The position numbers were made by a program, and so were the translations under genes. This document shows, piece by piece, positions 1-8,900 of a DNA stretch of 64,000 bases. Every line of letters begins with the position of its first letter. Within the stretch, counting starts at the first letter, position 1. The DNA lies in the NCBI GenBank assembly GCA_964391725.1, contig CAYMNB010000007.1:18944-82943 (forward strand), written 5' to 3'. The stretch comes from SpSt-1165 sp964391725. GTDB taxonomy: Bacteria > Chloroflexota > Anaerolineae > Anaerolineales > Anaerolineaceae. Under the pieces are notes generated by a model. That model did no database searches and was not told where the DNA came from. It was given only the letters and a program-made list of their open reading frames with translations.

Positions 1-95
1 GCATGGACATCTGTAAAGAGAAGCAACCCCCTGAATACCCGGTCGGTGAAGACCATCTGGCTGCCTGTTACTTATATCGCGATAAGCAGCCATAA
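1..95 (+). CDS. Peptide ABC transporter ATP-binding protein, C-terminal end (partial)
   Basis: The first complete codon is at 3 and the stop TAA is at 93-95. The tail reads MDICKEKQPPEY, then HLAACYLYRDKQP. This resembles the Cys-containing C-terminal extension (oligo_HPY region) of DppD/DppF/OppD/OppF ATPases, in which a cysteine-rich segment follows the nucleotide-binding domain. Nothing catalytic lies inside the window, so the assignment rests on this short tail. The next gene starts 13 bases downstream on the same strand and may be cotranscribed. Confidence 0.6.
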   Translation, partial: MDICKEKQPPEYPVGEDHLAACYLYRDKQP

Positions 96-108
96 GAGAG
101 GAGTGCTG

Positions 109-1122
109 ATGACCCCACGCGAACGAATTAAATCTATCATTGCCCGTGAAAATGTTGACCACACTGGATTTTGGTTGGGGAATCCCGACCCGGCCACGTG
201 GCCAATCCTGCATGCGTATTTTGGCACCACCACCGAAGAAGAACTGCGGCTGAAATTGCGCGATGACTTCCGGTGGTGTGCGCCGGATGTGCATGTAAAA
301 GCCTATTTTCATCCCAAAGGGCGCGGTATGTTCGATCTGCAGATGGACAAGACCCACCATGGCCAGGCAGGCCCCTTTGCCAATACAGAAGACCCAAAAG
401 AAGTAGAGGAATATGAATGGCCCCGGGTGGAATATCTTGATTTCAGCGAAGTCAAACAACGCCTGACGACATTCACAGACACATACCGTGCCAGTGGATT
501 TTGGGTGCCTTTCTATCACCATGTGATGGACCTGTTTGGCATGGACAATTACCTGGTGAAAATGTATACTCACCCTGAAGTGGTACATGCCGTTACTGAC
601 CATGTGTGCCAATTCTATTATGATGCCAATGAGTTGTATTTTAAAGAATGTGGCGAGTATGTCGATGGTTATTTCTTCGGCAATGATTTTGGCACCCAAC
701 GCGATACCATCATGAGCCCCAAGCTCTTTGATATTTTTGTGATGCCCTGGTTTAAAACTTTCACTGATCAGGGTCATCGTTTGGGAAAACAGGTGTTGCT
801 GCATTCATGCGGTTCCATCCACCGGGTCATTCCCCGCTTGATCGAAGCCGGTGTGGATTGCCTGCATCCTTTGCAGGCAAAGGCTGCTAACATGGACGCG
901 GAAACACTGGCAAGAGATTTTGGCGGGAAGATTACTTTTTTGGGTGGTATTGATGCCCAGGGTATTCTGCCTCATGGCACGCCCGAAGAGGTGAAGGCGG
1001 ATGTTCGCCGGGTGCGTACTTTGTTGGGGCCACATGTGATCATCAGTCCCAGCCACGAAGCTATCCTGCCGGATGTGCCGCCCAAAAATGTTCAGGCATT
1101 GGCAGAAGCTGCGCATGAGTAG
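109..1122 (+). CDS. Uroporphyrinogen decarboxylase (UroD) family protein
   Basis: A 337-residue protein beginning MTPRERIKSII, the usual N-terminus of UroD-like proteins (MtaA/CmuA-type methyltransferases and relatives). The ATG at 109 is chosen because a purine-rich site (AGAGAGGAG) lies just upstream; the frame stays open to 46 without a better start. The C-terminal half has family features such as LHSCGSIHRVIPRLIEAG, LGGIDAQGIL and a terminal ISPSHEAILPDVPP segment. No haem genes are nearby, and family members outside haem synthesis act on methylated compounds or corrinoid proteins. The substrate is therefore unknown and true haem-pathway HemE is unlikely. Confidence 0.75.
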   Translation: MTPRERIKSIIARENVDHTGFWLGNPDPATWPILHAYFGTTTEEELRLKLRDDFRWCAPDVHVKAYFHPKGRGMFDLQMDKTHHGQAGPFANTEDPKEVEEYEWPRVEYLDFSEVKQRLTTFTDTYRASGFWVPFYHHVMDLFGMDNYLVKMYTHPEVVHAVTDHVCQFYYDANELYFKECGEYVDGYFFGNDFGTQRDTIMSPKLFDIFVMPWFKTFTDQGHRLGKQVLLHSCGSIHRVIPRLIEAGVDCLHPLQAKAANMDAETLARDFGGKITFLGGIDAQGILPHGTPEEVKADVRRVRTLLGPHVIISPSHEAILPDVPPKNVQALAEAAHE

Positions 1123-1193
1123 AACAATAGGAGGCATCAAGGCCTTGCAGAAACTGGGAGGTAGGTTGCTAACGTAGACCGCGATCGAAAATT

Positions 1194-1586
1194 ATGGAAT
1201 TCTCAATAGTTTCGTTTTTACAATACCTGGTGCCTCGCTACCTGATGAATATATTACCGGTGTTTTCCATGCTGGCAGTAACGGTGCTGGCATTGGTGCT
1301 GGCAATTCGCAAGAAAGAATTTCGCTTTTCTGTGCGCCTATGGAGCGTCATCAGCATCTTGTTGCTGCTCGCTGCGGTTGCCTTGCAATCGCTGCAGCCG
1401 ATCATTCAATTGTATCTGGAAGAGGAGTTGCAATTAATCTTTCTGGAAGCCAATAAATATACCAGCACCATGCGAAATTACCGCTATTTCCTCTATCCGC
1501 TGGCCATGTTCATTCTTGGCATGGTGATTTTTGATGAACGGCGAGACGCCTTTGCAGAGGCAGAAGGGAGCGGCGATGACCAATGA
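1194..1586 (+). CDS. Small integral membrane protein, unknown function
   Basis: 130 residues with about three hydrophobic segments: around residues 18-37 (PVFSMLAVTVLALVLAI), 48-66 (VISILLLLAAVAL) and 98-112 (FLYPLAMFILGMVIF). It ends in an acidic tail. I recognise no family. The gene overlaps the next one by 11 bases, which supports it being translated and coupled to that neighbour. The two products are the same length and are both membrane proteins, so they may form a complex; that is inference only. Confidence 0.5.
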   Translation: MEFSIVSFLQYLVPRYLMNILPVFSMLAVTVLALVLAIRKKEFRFSVRLWSVISILLLLAAVALQSLQPIIQLYLEEELQLIFLEANKYTSTMRNYRYFLYPLAMFILGMVIFDERRDAFAEAEGSGDDQ

Positions 1587-1968
1587 GTTATGGCTGCTGA
1601 TGATCCGCAACACGCTGGCAAGCTGGCTGATCAACGCCGAATTTGCCGCTCCGTTTATCATGCTGGTCATCGCCCGAAAGAACCGCAGGCAGCATCCCAA
1701 ATTGACCCGTTTTCTGCCTCTGCCGGTGGGTTTATTGATTTTGGCAGGCCTGGTACGTCAGGTCTATGAGCAAATGGCGCTGCCCTGGGTCTTGATCAAT
1801 CAGGCTTTTGCATACGACCAGCTGCTTTTTGTGGTGTTTGAGGCTCTTTATGCATTGCTGTTGTTGGGTGGGTTTTCTGCTTTGCTGCGAGCGGTCTATT
1901 ATCAGTGCCATGTCCCTTCCAAAGAGGATCCCTTTGGGGAATTAAGCAAGAAACCTCTTGAACAGTAA
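1576..1968 (+). CDS. Small integral membrane protein, unknown function
   Basis: 130 residues from the ATG at 1576 (MTNELWLLMIRN), which overlaps the end of the previous gene by 11 bases. Hydrophobic segments lie around residues 12-32, 48-61 and 84-104, joined by basic loops (ARKNRRQHPK). I recognise no family. A longer in-frame start exists at 1531, but the overlap start is the usual arrangement for a coupled pair. An approximately 300-base spacer follows before the sugar operon. Confidence 0.5.
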   Translation: MTNELWLLMIRNTLASWLINAEFAAPFIMLVIARKNRRQHPKLTRFLPLPVGLLILAGLVRQVYEQMALPWVLINQAFAYDQLLFVVFEALYALLLLGGFSALLRAVYYQCHVPSKEDPFGELSKKPLEQ

Positions 1969-2265
1969 AAAAAATAGGTTAGGAAAAATAACCGATGATG
2001 ATTTCAGATTCGAGAAGAGCTGTAGAATAAAAAGTCGTTGTTGTCAACAACAATCGGTTGTGAAGGGCTGAGCAGACTGAACCAGGTTTCTTTGACTCTG
2101 CTTTGGGGAGGGTGTGGCGCCGGTACTGGTGTCTCTGGACTTTATCCAAAAAAGCCAGTTCTGATGAAGCCTGCTGGCTTTCATTTTCCCATGAGAGGAT
2201 TCACCTGCGCTACAATTAGGGAGTACCAGAAAAGGTTTGAGGATGGTTCACATAGAGGCAAAACA
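1969..2265. other. Intergenic region upstream of the sugar operon
   Basis: No gene is visible. The stretch contains a short perfect inverted repeat, TTGTTGT CA ACAACAA, near 2037-2052. It also holds a possible -10 box TACAAT at 2211-2216, but no matching -35 hexamer at 16-18 bases. A promoter for the downstream operon should lie here, and I cannot place it with confidence. Confidence 0.3.
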
Positions 2266-2922
2266 ATGACCAATTGGATTGAGCAAATGGTAGCAGATGA
2301 ACCTTCTTTGGCAGGATGTCACACAGCTGTCCTGCAGGCAAAGGATTTGCTATACACCTGCGTGGCCAATGGAAGAAAAATTCTGGTGTGTGGAAACGGG
2401 GGCAGTGCCGCGGACAGTGAACATATTGTCGGGGAATTAATGAAAGGTTTCCACTTGAAACGTCCAGTGGATGCCTGTTTTCGCCACCAGGCAAGTCAGT
2501 GCTTTGGGGATGCAACTGGAGAAGACCTCGTGGATCATCTTCAGGCTGCGATTCCTGCGATTTCACTGGTAAGCCAGAGTGCGCTAATAACGGCTTTTAT
2601 GAACGATGTTGATGGGTCGATGGTGTTTGCCCAACAGGTGTATGGCTATGGCAAGCCGGGGGATTGCCTGCTGGCGCTTTCAACTTCGGGCAACTCGAAA
2701 AACATCATCAAAGCTGTACAGGTGGCAACTGTGTGCGGTGTGAGAACCATCGGGTTGACAGGTGAAAATGGCGGGGAATTGGCCGCCCTGTGTGAGGTGT
2801 GCATTCGAGTGCCATCGAACTCAACGCCTGTTGTTCAGCAGTATCACCAGAAGGTCTATCATGCGCTATGCGCCGAATTGGAAGACCTTTTTTTTGGAAG
2901 CCATCAAGGAGGAGAGGCGTAA
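2266..2922 (+). CDS. GmhA-like SIS-domain sugar-phosphate isomerase
   Basis: 218 residues with a SIS fold. The phosphosugar-binding loop GNGGSAADSEHIVGEL near residue 43 is the phosphoheptose isomerase signature, and LALSTSGNSKNIIKA is the second SIS motif. GmhA turns sedoheptulose-7-phosphate into D-glycero-D-manno-heptose-7-phosphate; E. coli GmhA is about 190 residues. The frame is open upstream to 2038, but the conserved N-terminus begins at the ATG at 2266. It is the first of four tightly packed genes; the next starts 2 bases after this stop. Heptose chemistry would be unusual in a cell without LPS, so the true substrate may be another sugar phosphate. Confidence 0.75.
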   Translation: MTNWIEQMVADEPSLAGCHTAVLQAKDLLYTCVANGRKILVCGNGGSAADSEHIVGELMKGFHLKRPVDACFRHQASQCFGDATGEDLVDHLQAAIPAISLVSQSALITAFMNDVDGSMVFAQQVYGYGKPGDCLLALSTSGNSKNIIKAVQVATVCGVRTIGLTGENGGELAALCEVCIRVPSNSTPVVQQYHQKVYHALCAELEDLFFGSHQGGEA

Positions 2923-2924
2923 AT

Positions 2925-3743
2925 ATGGTGCAGCCTATTCACTTTGAGATCATCCGGGACACAAAACAGCGCGGCAATATCCGTTTTGCGATTTTTGATT
3001 TTGATGGCACCATATCCACTTTTCGTGAGGGATGGCAGGAAGTCATGCATGCCATGATGCGGGAATACTTATTGCCAACTCCCCGGGTGGAGCGGCAGGA
3101 AGTCCTTGATCAGATCATCCGCGAGGCGATTGATGTCACAACTGGCAAGCAGACCATCTACCAGATGATCGGGCTGCGGGAAATGGTGCTGGCGCGTGGT
3201 GGTGATGCGTTGGAGGCGGTGGATTACAAAGCGATATTTAACCAGCGTTTGCTGGCGCGGATTGAACATCGATTGATGGACGTTCAATCTGGCAGGCTTA
3301 CGCCGCTGGAGATGATGGTGCCAGGCGCTCTGAAGATTCTGGAAGCTATGCAGAAGATGGATGTGCGCTGTTTTTTGGCTTCAGGCACTGACCAGCCCTA
3401 TGTGGAAAATGAGGCGGGTATATTGGGGATAGACAAATACTTCGAAGAAATCTACGGCGCGAGAGAAAATTTCCGAGAGCACTCCAAACGGAAGGTAATT
3501 GAGCGAATTATTCGTGAAAATCACCTGCATGGAACCGAACTGGTGGGTTTTGGGGATGGCTTTGTTGAGATTGAAGATGTCAACCGGGTCGGCGGCATTG
3601 CCGTGGGTGTGGCCAGTGATGAAGTTCGACGCTGTGGTGTGAACCAGTGGAAGCGGGAGCGCTTGATTAATGCCGGAGCGGATGTCATCATCGGGGATTT
3701 TCAAGAAGCTGACATGCTGGTGGACTGGTTATGGCAACGGTAG
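2925..3743 (+). CDS. HAD-superfamily phosphatase
   Basis: 272 residues. Motif I is AIFDFDGTIS near residue 25 (the nucleophile is the first Asp of DFDGT). Motif II is LASGTDQPY and the motif IV region is VGFGDGFVEIEDV. The long helical insert after motif I is the cap seen in phosphoglucomutase-like HADs. The start at 2925 has an AAGGAGGAG ribosome site and follows the GmhA-like stop by 2 bases, so the genes are translationally linked. By position it could do the dephosphorylation step that GmhB performs in heptose pathways, but its sequence type differs from GmhB, so that is inference. Confidence 0.7.
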   Translation: MVQPIHFEIIRDTKQRGNIRFAIFDFDGTISTFREGWQEVMHAMMREYLLPTPRVERQEVLDQIIREAIDVTTGKQTIYQMIGLREMVLARGGDALEAVDYKAIFNQRLLARIEHRLMDVQSGRLTPLEMMVPGALKILEAMQKMDVRCFLASGTDQPYVENEAGILGIDKYFEEIYGARENFREHSKRKVIERIIRENHLHGTELVGFGDGFVEIEDVNRVGGIAVGVASDEVRRCGVNQWKRERLINAGADVIIGDFQEADMLVDWLWQR

Positions 3744-3767
3744 CAACATAAAAGGAGAGGAAGTTCT

Positions 3768-4733
3768 ATGGCGTATCCAATATTTGACCGCAGTCAATTG
3801 AAGCTGCTACCGCTGGCAGAGCGCGTACATGATATGACCCTGGCTGATGTCCTGCCCCTGGATGCAGAATTTGAAGATTGGCCGGGACATGAACTGGATC
3901 ATTTGGCGCAGAACATGCGCACAGCCCGCGCAAACGGGAAGCCAATCATCATCATGATGGGAGCGCATGTAATCAAACGAGGGATGTCACGCTTCCTGGT
4001 GGATCTGATGCGTCGTGGTTGGATCACGCATATTGGTATGAATGGCGCCTGTGCCATTCACGACAGCGAACTGGCTCTGTTTGGTGCTACGACAGAAAGC
4101 GTCGCCCGTTATATCCGTGAAGGCCAGTTTGGGTTGTGGCAGGAAACCGGCTTTATTAATGAGGCGGCTGTGTATGCGCGTGAGAACCAGATTGGTTTTG
4201 GTGAAGCGCTGGGGAAACGCTTGTTTGAAGAAAAAGCATCTCACCTGGAGATCAGTATTGTGGCGAATGCTTACCAGATGGGGATTCCAGTAACGTTGCA
4301 TGTTGGTATCGGCAGTGATATTGTGCATGAACATCCCAACATGGATGGTGCTGCAACAGGCTGGGCGTCCTATCGTGACTTTTTGGTTTTTACCCGTGCC
4401 ATGCAGTCCTTACAGGGTGGGGTGGTGTTGAACATCGGTACTGCTGTGATGGGACCTGAGGTCTATCTGAAAGCACTTTCGATGGTGCGCAACGTGGCTC
4501 ATCAGCGCGGAGAGCAGATCAACGATTTTACCACCGCTGTTTTTGACCTGATCCCTATTGCGGACCCTAAGAAAGAAGTTGATAAAAGCGATCCAGCTTA
4601 TTATTACCGTCCGTATAAAACCATTCTGGTAAGAACGGTGCAGGACGGGGGCAGGTCTTTCTACATCCAGGGTGACCATCAAAGCACGATCGGCAGTCTT
4701 TATCAGCGATTGGTGGCAAACCATGGCAATTGA
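3768..4733 (+). CDS. Deoxyhypusine-synthase-like conserved protein
   Basis: 321 residues. Segments such as IIMMGAHVIKRGMSRFLVDL, MNGACAIHDSELALFGATTE, VTLHVGIGSDIVHEHP and VVLNIGTAVMGPEVYLKALS recall bacterial proteins annotated as deoxyhypusine-synthase family (Rossmann-like, NAD-binding). Bacteria have no eIF5A, so the activity must differ from the archaeal/eukaryotic enzyme. The operon position between a HAD phosphatase and a PfkB kinase points to sugar-phosphate or polyol chemistry, perhaps an NAD-dependent step. The family resemblance is from memory and needs a profile search. It overlaps the next gene by 11 bases. Confidence 0.5.
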   Translation: MAYPIFDRSQLKLLPLAERVHDMTLADVLPLDAEFEDWPGHELDHLAQNMRTARANGKPIIIMMGAHVIKRGMSRFLVDLMRRGWITHIGMNGACAIHDSELALFGATTESVARYIREGQFGLWQETGFINEAAVYARENQIGFGEALGKRLFEEKASHLEISIVANAYQMGIPVTLHVGIGSDIVHEHPNMDGAATGWASYRDFLVFTRAMQSLQGGVVLNIGTAVMGPEVYLKALSMVRNVAHQRGEQINDFTTAVFDLIPIADPKKEVDKSDPAYYYRPYKTILVRTVQDGGRSFYIQGDHQSTIGSLYQRLVANHGN

Positions 4734-5754
4734 ACAGATGATGACCCGCGAACGATTGTTGGCTCTGTTGGAAAAAATCAGAACCGTTAAGCTATTGATG
4801 GTGGGTGATTTTTTCATTGATCAGTATATTTTTCTAAACCGTTCATGGTCTGAGATATCACTCGAAACCAATTTAGAAGCGTATCAGGTGCAGAAAGTGC
4901 GCAATTCACTGGGCGCCGCCGGAAGTGTAGTTACGAACCTGCGGGTGCTGGGTGCATCTGTTGAGGTCGTGGGTATGATTGGCACAGATGCCAATGGATG
5001 GGTGATGCAGCAATTGATGGATGAACTGGGGATCGGCAGGCAGAATTTGTTCGTACATGGGTCTATTCAAACGCCGACCTACATCAAGCCGATGATGGTA
5101 GAAGGCGATGGACACATGCATGAACTGAATCGCATGGACATAAAAAACCGCCAGCCAACGCCGCCTGAATTGGTGTTGCGAATGAACCAGGCAGTAATAG
5201 ATAGGATGGCTGAGGTTGATGGAGTTCTGGTGAATGATCAGGTGCAGGAAGCCGGCTGCGGGGTGGCAACTGACAGCCTGCGAGAAGTGCTGGCGCAGGC
5301 TGCTATGCAATACGTGGGAAAACCGATCTGGGTTGATTCCAGAGAGCGGGCGGCTTTATTCCGCCAGGTAGGCTTGAAGATGAACCTGTCAGAAGCCTGC
5401 CGGGCATTGGAGGTTGATGTGGAAATAAATCCGGATCCAGCGCAGATTGCCAGAGATTTATTCGCTCACAATCACCAGCCGGTGCTTATTACCCTGGGAG
5501 AAAAAGGCGCTTGTTTTTGCGATCAGAATGGCTGTGGCATCCAACCCGCACCGAAGGTGACCGGTCCGATCGATGTGGTGGGTGCCGGCGATAGTTTTCT
5601 GGCTGCCATGGGATGCGCACTTTGCGCCGGTGCCAGCCTGCAGGAAGCAGCTCTGATCGGCAATCTGGCGGCTTCCGTCACCATCCAGAAGATTGGAACA
5701 ACCGGCAGCGCCAGCCCGGCGGAACTGTTGACGGCTTTTCAAAAGTTCTCATAA
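4723..5754 (+). CDS. PfkB/ribokinase-family sugar kinase (HldE kinase-domain-like)
   Basis: 343 residues from the ATG at 4723, overlapping the previous gene by 11 bases; MMTRER at 4738 is an alternative start. The N-terminus LLMVGDFFIDQYIF and the Gly-rich segment SLGAAGSVVTNLRVLG match the substrate lid region of PfkB kinases. The C-terminal anion-hole/catalytic motif is DVVGAGDSFLAA, with the Asp as base. The order resembles the kinase half of HldE (RfaE), which phosphorylates heptose-7-phosphate, but no nucleotidyltransferase half is attached. Together with the GmhA-like and HAD proteins this gives an isomerase-kinase-phosphatase set. It is the last gene of the operon; the lipid-synthase cluster begins 218 bases downstream. 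Confidence 0.75.
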   Translation: MAIEQMMTRERLLALLEKIRTVKLLMVGDFFIDQYIFLNRSWSEISLETNLEAYQVQKVRNSLGAAGSVVTNLRVLGASVEVVGMIGTDANGWVMQQLMDELGIGRQNLFVHGSIQTPTYIKPMMVEGDGHMHELNRMDIKNRQPTPPELVLRMNQAVIDRMAEVDGVLVNDQVQEAGCGVATDSLREVLAQAAMQYVGKPIWVDSRERAALFRQVGLKMNLSEACRALEVDVEINPDPAQIARDLFAHNHQPVLITLGEKGACFCDQNGCGIQPAPKVTGPIDVVGAGDSFLAAMGCALCAGASLQEAALIGNLAASVTIQKIGTTGSASPAELLTAFQKFS

Positions 5755-5972
5755 TAAGTAATTCTATGATCGTAGGCCCTGCCTGAGGGTGCAGGTTGGT
5801 TTCTGCTGGCACAAGCCAAAATCCATTTGTGTCACCAGACCGGCGCTAACCTCAGATCTCCGTGTAATGCTTTGAGGAGTTTGGCGTATTAACAATAAGC
5901 GGTTTGGCATCCGGGCTCTTTGTCTGTGGATTCGCCTGCCAAATCTTAATGTTACGCTTTGGAGGTATGTGA

Positions 5973-8900
5973 ATGACATCACGTTCGATGAAAAATAGCA
6001 GCACTTTTCCTTCACTAAAAGACCACCCGGTAGCTGTCATCGGTTTGGGCGCGCTATTTCCTGAAGCACCCCACCTGGCAGCATACTGGCAGAACATCGT
6101 TGAAGAGCTGGACTGTATTAAGGATGTTCCCCCTTCACGCTGGTCAATTGATGATTTTTACGATCCTGACCCCACCGCTCCAGACAAAAGTTACTCCAAA
6201 CGAGGCGCTTTTGTACCCGAGGTTGCGTTCAACCCGATGGAATTTGGGTTGCCACCCAACATCCTTGAAGTAACCGATGTCACCCAGCTGTTGTCGCTGG
6301 TGGTTGCCAAACAAGCGTTGCAAGATGCCAGATGTCTGGATTCACCAGAAACGGTGTTGCAACGTACTGGTGTTATCCTGGGTATGGTCGGCATTGGTTC
6401 AAAACTTGCTGTGACGCTTTCAGCTCGACTGCAGGTGCCGGTATGGCAGCGAGCGCTGGAAAATATCGGTCTGGATGACGAAAGCATCCGGCAAGCCATT
6501 GACAAAATGAAGGCAGCCTATACTGATTGGAATGAAAACGCCTTTCCCGGTGCGTTGGGCAATGTGGTTGCAGGACGGATCACCAACCGTTTCAACCTCG
6601 GGGCAGCCAATTTCACTACGGACGCTGCCTGCGCTTCTTCGCTGGCGGCGGTTGGTGCTGCGATCAACGAGTTAACCCTGGGGCATGCCGATGTTATGCT
6701 GACGGGCGGGGTGGATCTGGATAATTCCATCCTGACCTATCTGTGCTTCTCAAAAACACCTGCCCTCACCCCGCGTGAGACTGTACGAACTTTTGACGAA
6801 TCCACTGATGGGATGCTCCCAGGAGAGGGAATCGGGATGCTGGTTCTCAAACGGTTGGCAGATGCTGAGCGGGACGGGGATCGCATCTATGCTGTGATCC
6901 GCGGGGTGGGCAGTTCGAGCGACGGCCGCTACAAGAGTATTTACGCGCCGCGTCCTGAGGGACAGGCGTTGGCGCTGCGCAGAGCCTATGAAGAAGCAGG
7001 CATTGCGCCGCAAAGTGTGGGACTGATCGAAGCCCACGGAACCGGCACCGCGGCCGGTGATCCTGCTGAGTTGCAGGGCCTGCAACAGGTCTTCACACCG
7101 TTGGCAGATGAACGTCAGCGCATTGCGCTAGGTTCGGTCAAATCGCAGGTTGGGCATACCAAAGCAGCCGCCGGTGCTGCTGGTTTAATTAAGACCGTTC
7201 TGGCGTTGCACCACAAATTGCTGCCTGCTACGCTCAACGTAAAAAAACCGAATCCCCGCTTTGGACTGGAAGACAGTCTGTTTTACATAAACTCCGAAAC
7301 GCGCCCCTGGTTGCCCGACTCTGGGGATCATCCTCGCCGTGCCGGGGTGAGTGCGTTCGGTTTTGGTGGAACCAACTACCATCTGGTACTGGAAGAATAC
7401 CAGCCAGAACAAACAACCCCTTACCGCATGATTCCTGGCACAAGCATGCTGATACTGCATGCCGAAACCCCCAAGGCATTGCAACAACGCTGTGAGGAAG
7501 TACTGATCTCACTGCAGGGCAGTCAGGCTGAATCTATTTACGGTGAAATATGCCGCCAGAGTCAATCCAAGCCGATTCCTGAGAGCCACGCGCGCCTGGG
7601 GTTCACGGCAGACAATGTACAAGAAGCCTGCGAATGGCTGGCAATTGCCGTTGATACGCTCAGCAATCAGGGTGAGCAGACCCGATGGGAACACCCGCGC
7701 GGGATGTATTATCGCCTGAATGCGATGGATATCAGCGGTAAGGTAGCAGTATTGTTCCCCGGACAGGGGTCACAATATGTCAACATGGGACGTGAACTGG
7801 CCCTGTTGTATCCAACTATGCGTGAAAGGATGATGCATACCAACCGGTTACGAACAGGCAAGGGATTGCCGTCAGTCTCATCGGTGGTGTATCCTATCCC
7901 GGTGTTCTCAGTGGAAGACCGTGAGGCACAAAGCCAGGTTTTGACCCGCACAGAAAATGCCCAACCTGCCATCGGCAGTATCAGCGTGGGCATGTATCAA
8001 CTGCTGGCCGACGCTGGCTTGACCGCGGATTTTTACGGTGGCCACAGCTTTGGCGAATTGACCGCCCTGTGGGCTGCCGGCGTCTTCGATTTGGACACTT
8101 TCCTGCGGTTAACCATCGCCCGCGGTGAAGCTATGGCAGCGGCGGCCGAAGGTGGTACTGACAGCGGCAGCATGCTGGCAGTCAAGGGCCCTGCTGATGC
8201 GGTGATGACTGCGGCGCAAGACCTGTCTGATGTTTGGATCGCAAACATCAACTCCCATCAACAGGTGGTGTTGGCCGGCACTACCTCCGGTATTACCCAC
8301 GCCCAGGCAGTCTTGAATGATGCCGGTTTTGCAACCATTCCCCTTTCAGTATCAGCGGCTTTCCATACACCGTTGGTCGCACAGGCGCAGGTGCCATTCG
8401 CCGCTGCCCTGGAAGAGGTTACCTTTAACACGCCCGACAGGGTGGTTTTCAACAACAACAGCGCTCAACCTTATCCATCCGACCCGGACGAAATTCGCCG
8501 TGTACTGGCGGTGCATATGCTGGGCAGCGTCAATTTCCGAGAGCAAATTCACCAGATGTACCAGATGGGCGCGCGTATCTTCGTGGAGGTCGGCCCGCGC
8601 AGCACCTTGCATAACCTGGTCAGCAATATCCTGGCCGGGCAGGAGCATATCAGCCTGAGCGTCAATCCAAACCATCGCGGCGACAGTGACCGGCAACTGA
8701 AGCAAGCTTATGTACAGTTGAAAGTATTGGGGCTCCCGCTGGGCATCCTTGACCGCTGGTACAACTGGCAGGAAGCACCTCCGGCAAGCGCAGGATCTGC
8801 GTTGTGCGTACAACTCAGTGGTGCAGAGTACCATTCTGACCAATTCAGGGCAAAATATGAGGCTGTCATGAACAATGGCTACCGTATTCATCAGGAGAAG

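Noticed and set aside
2037..2052. TTGTTGT CA ACAACAA as an operator
   Set aside because: Too short and low in complexity to support on its own, and not placed at a recognisable promoter.
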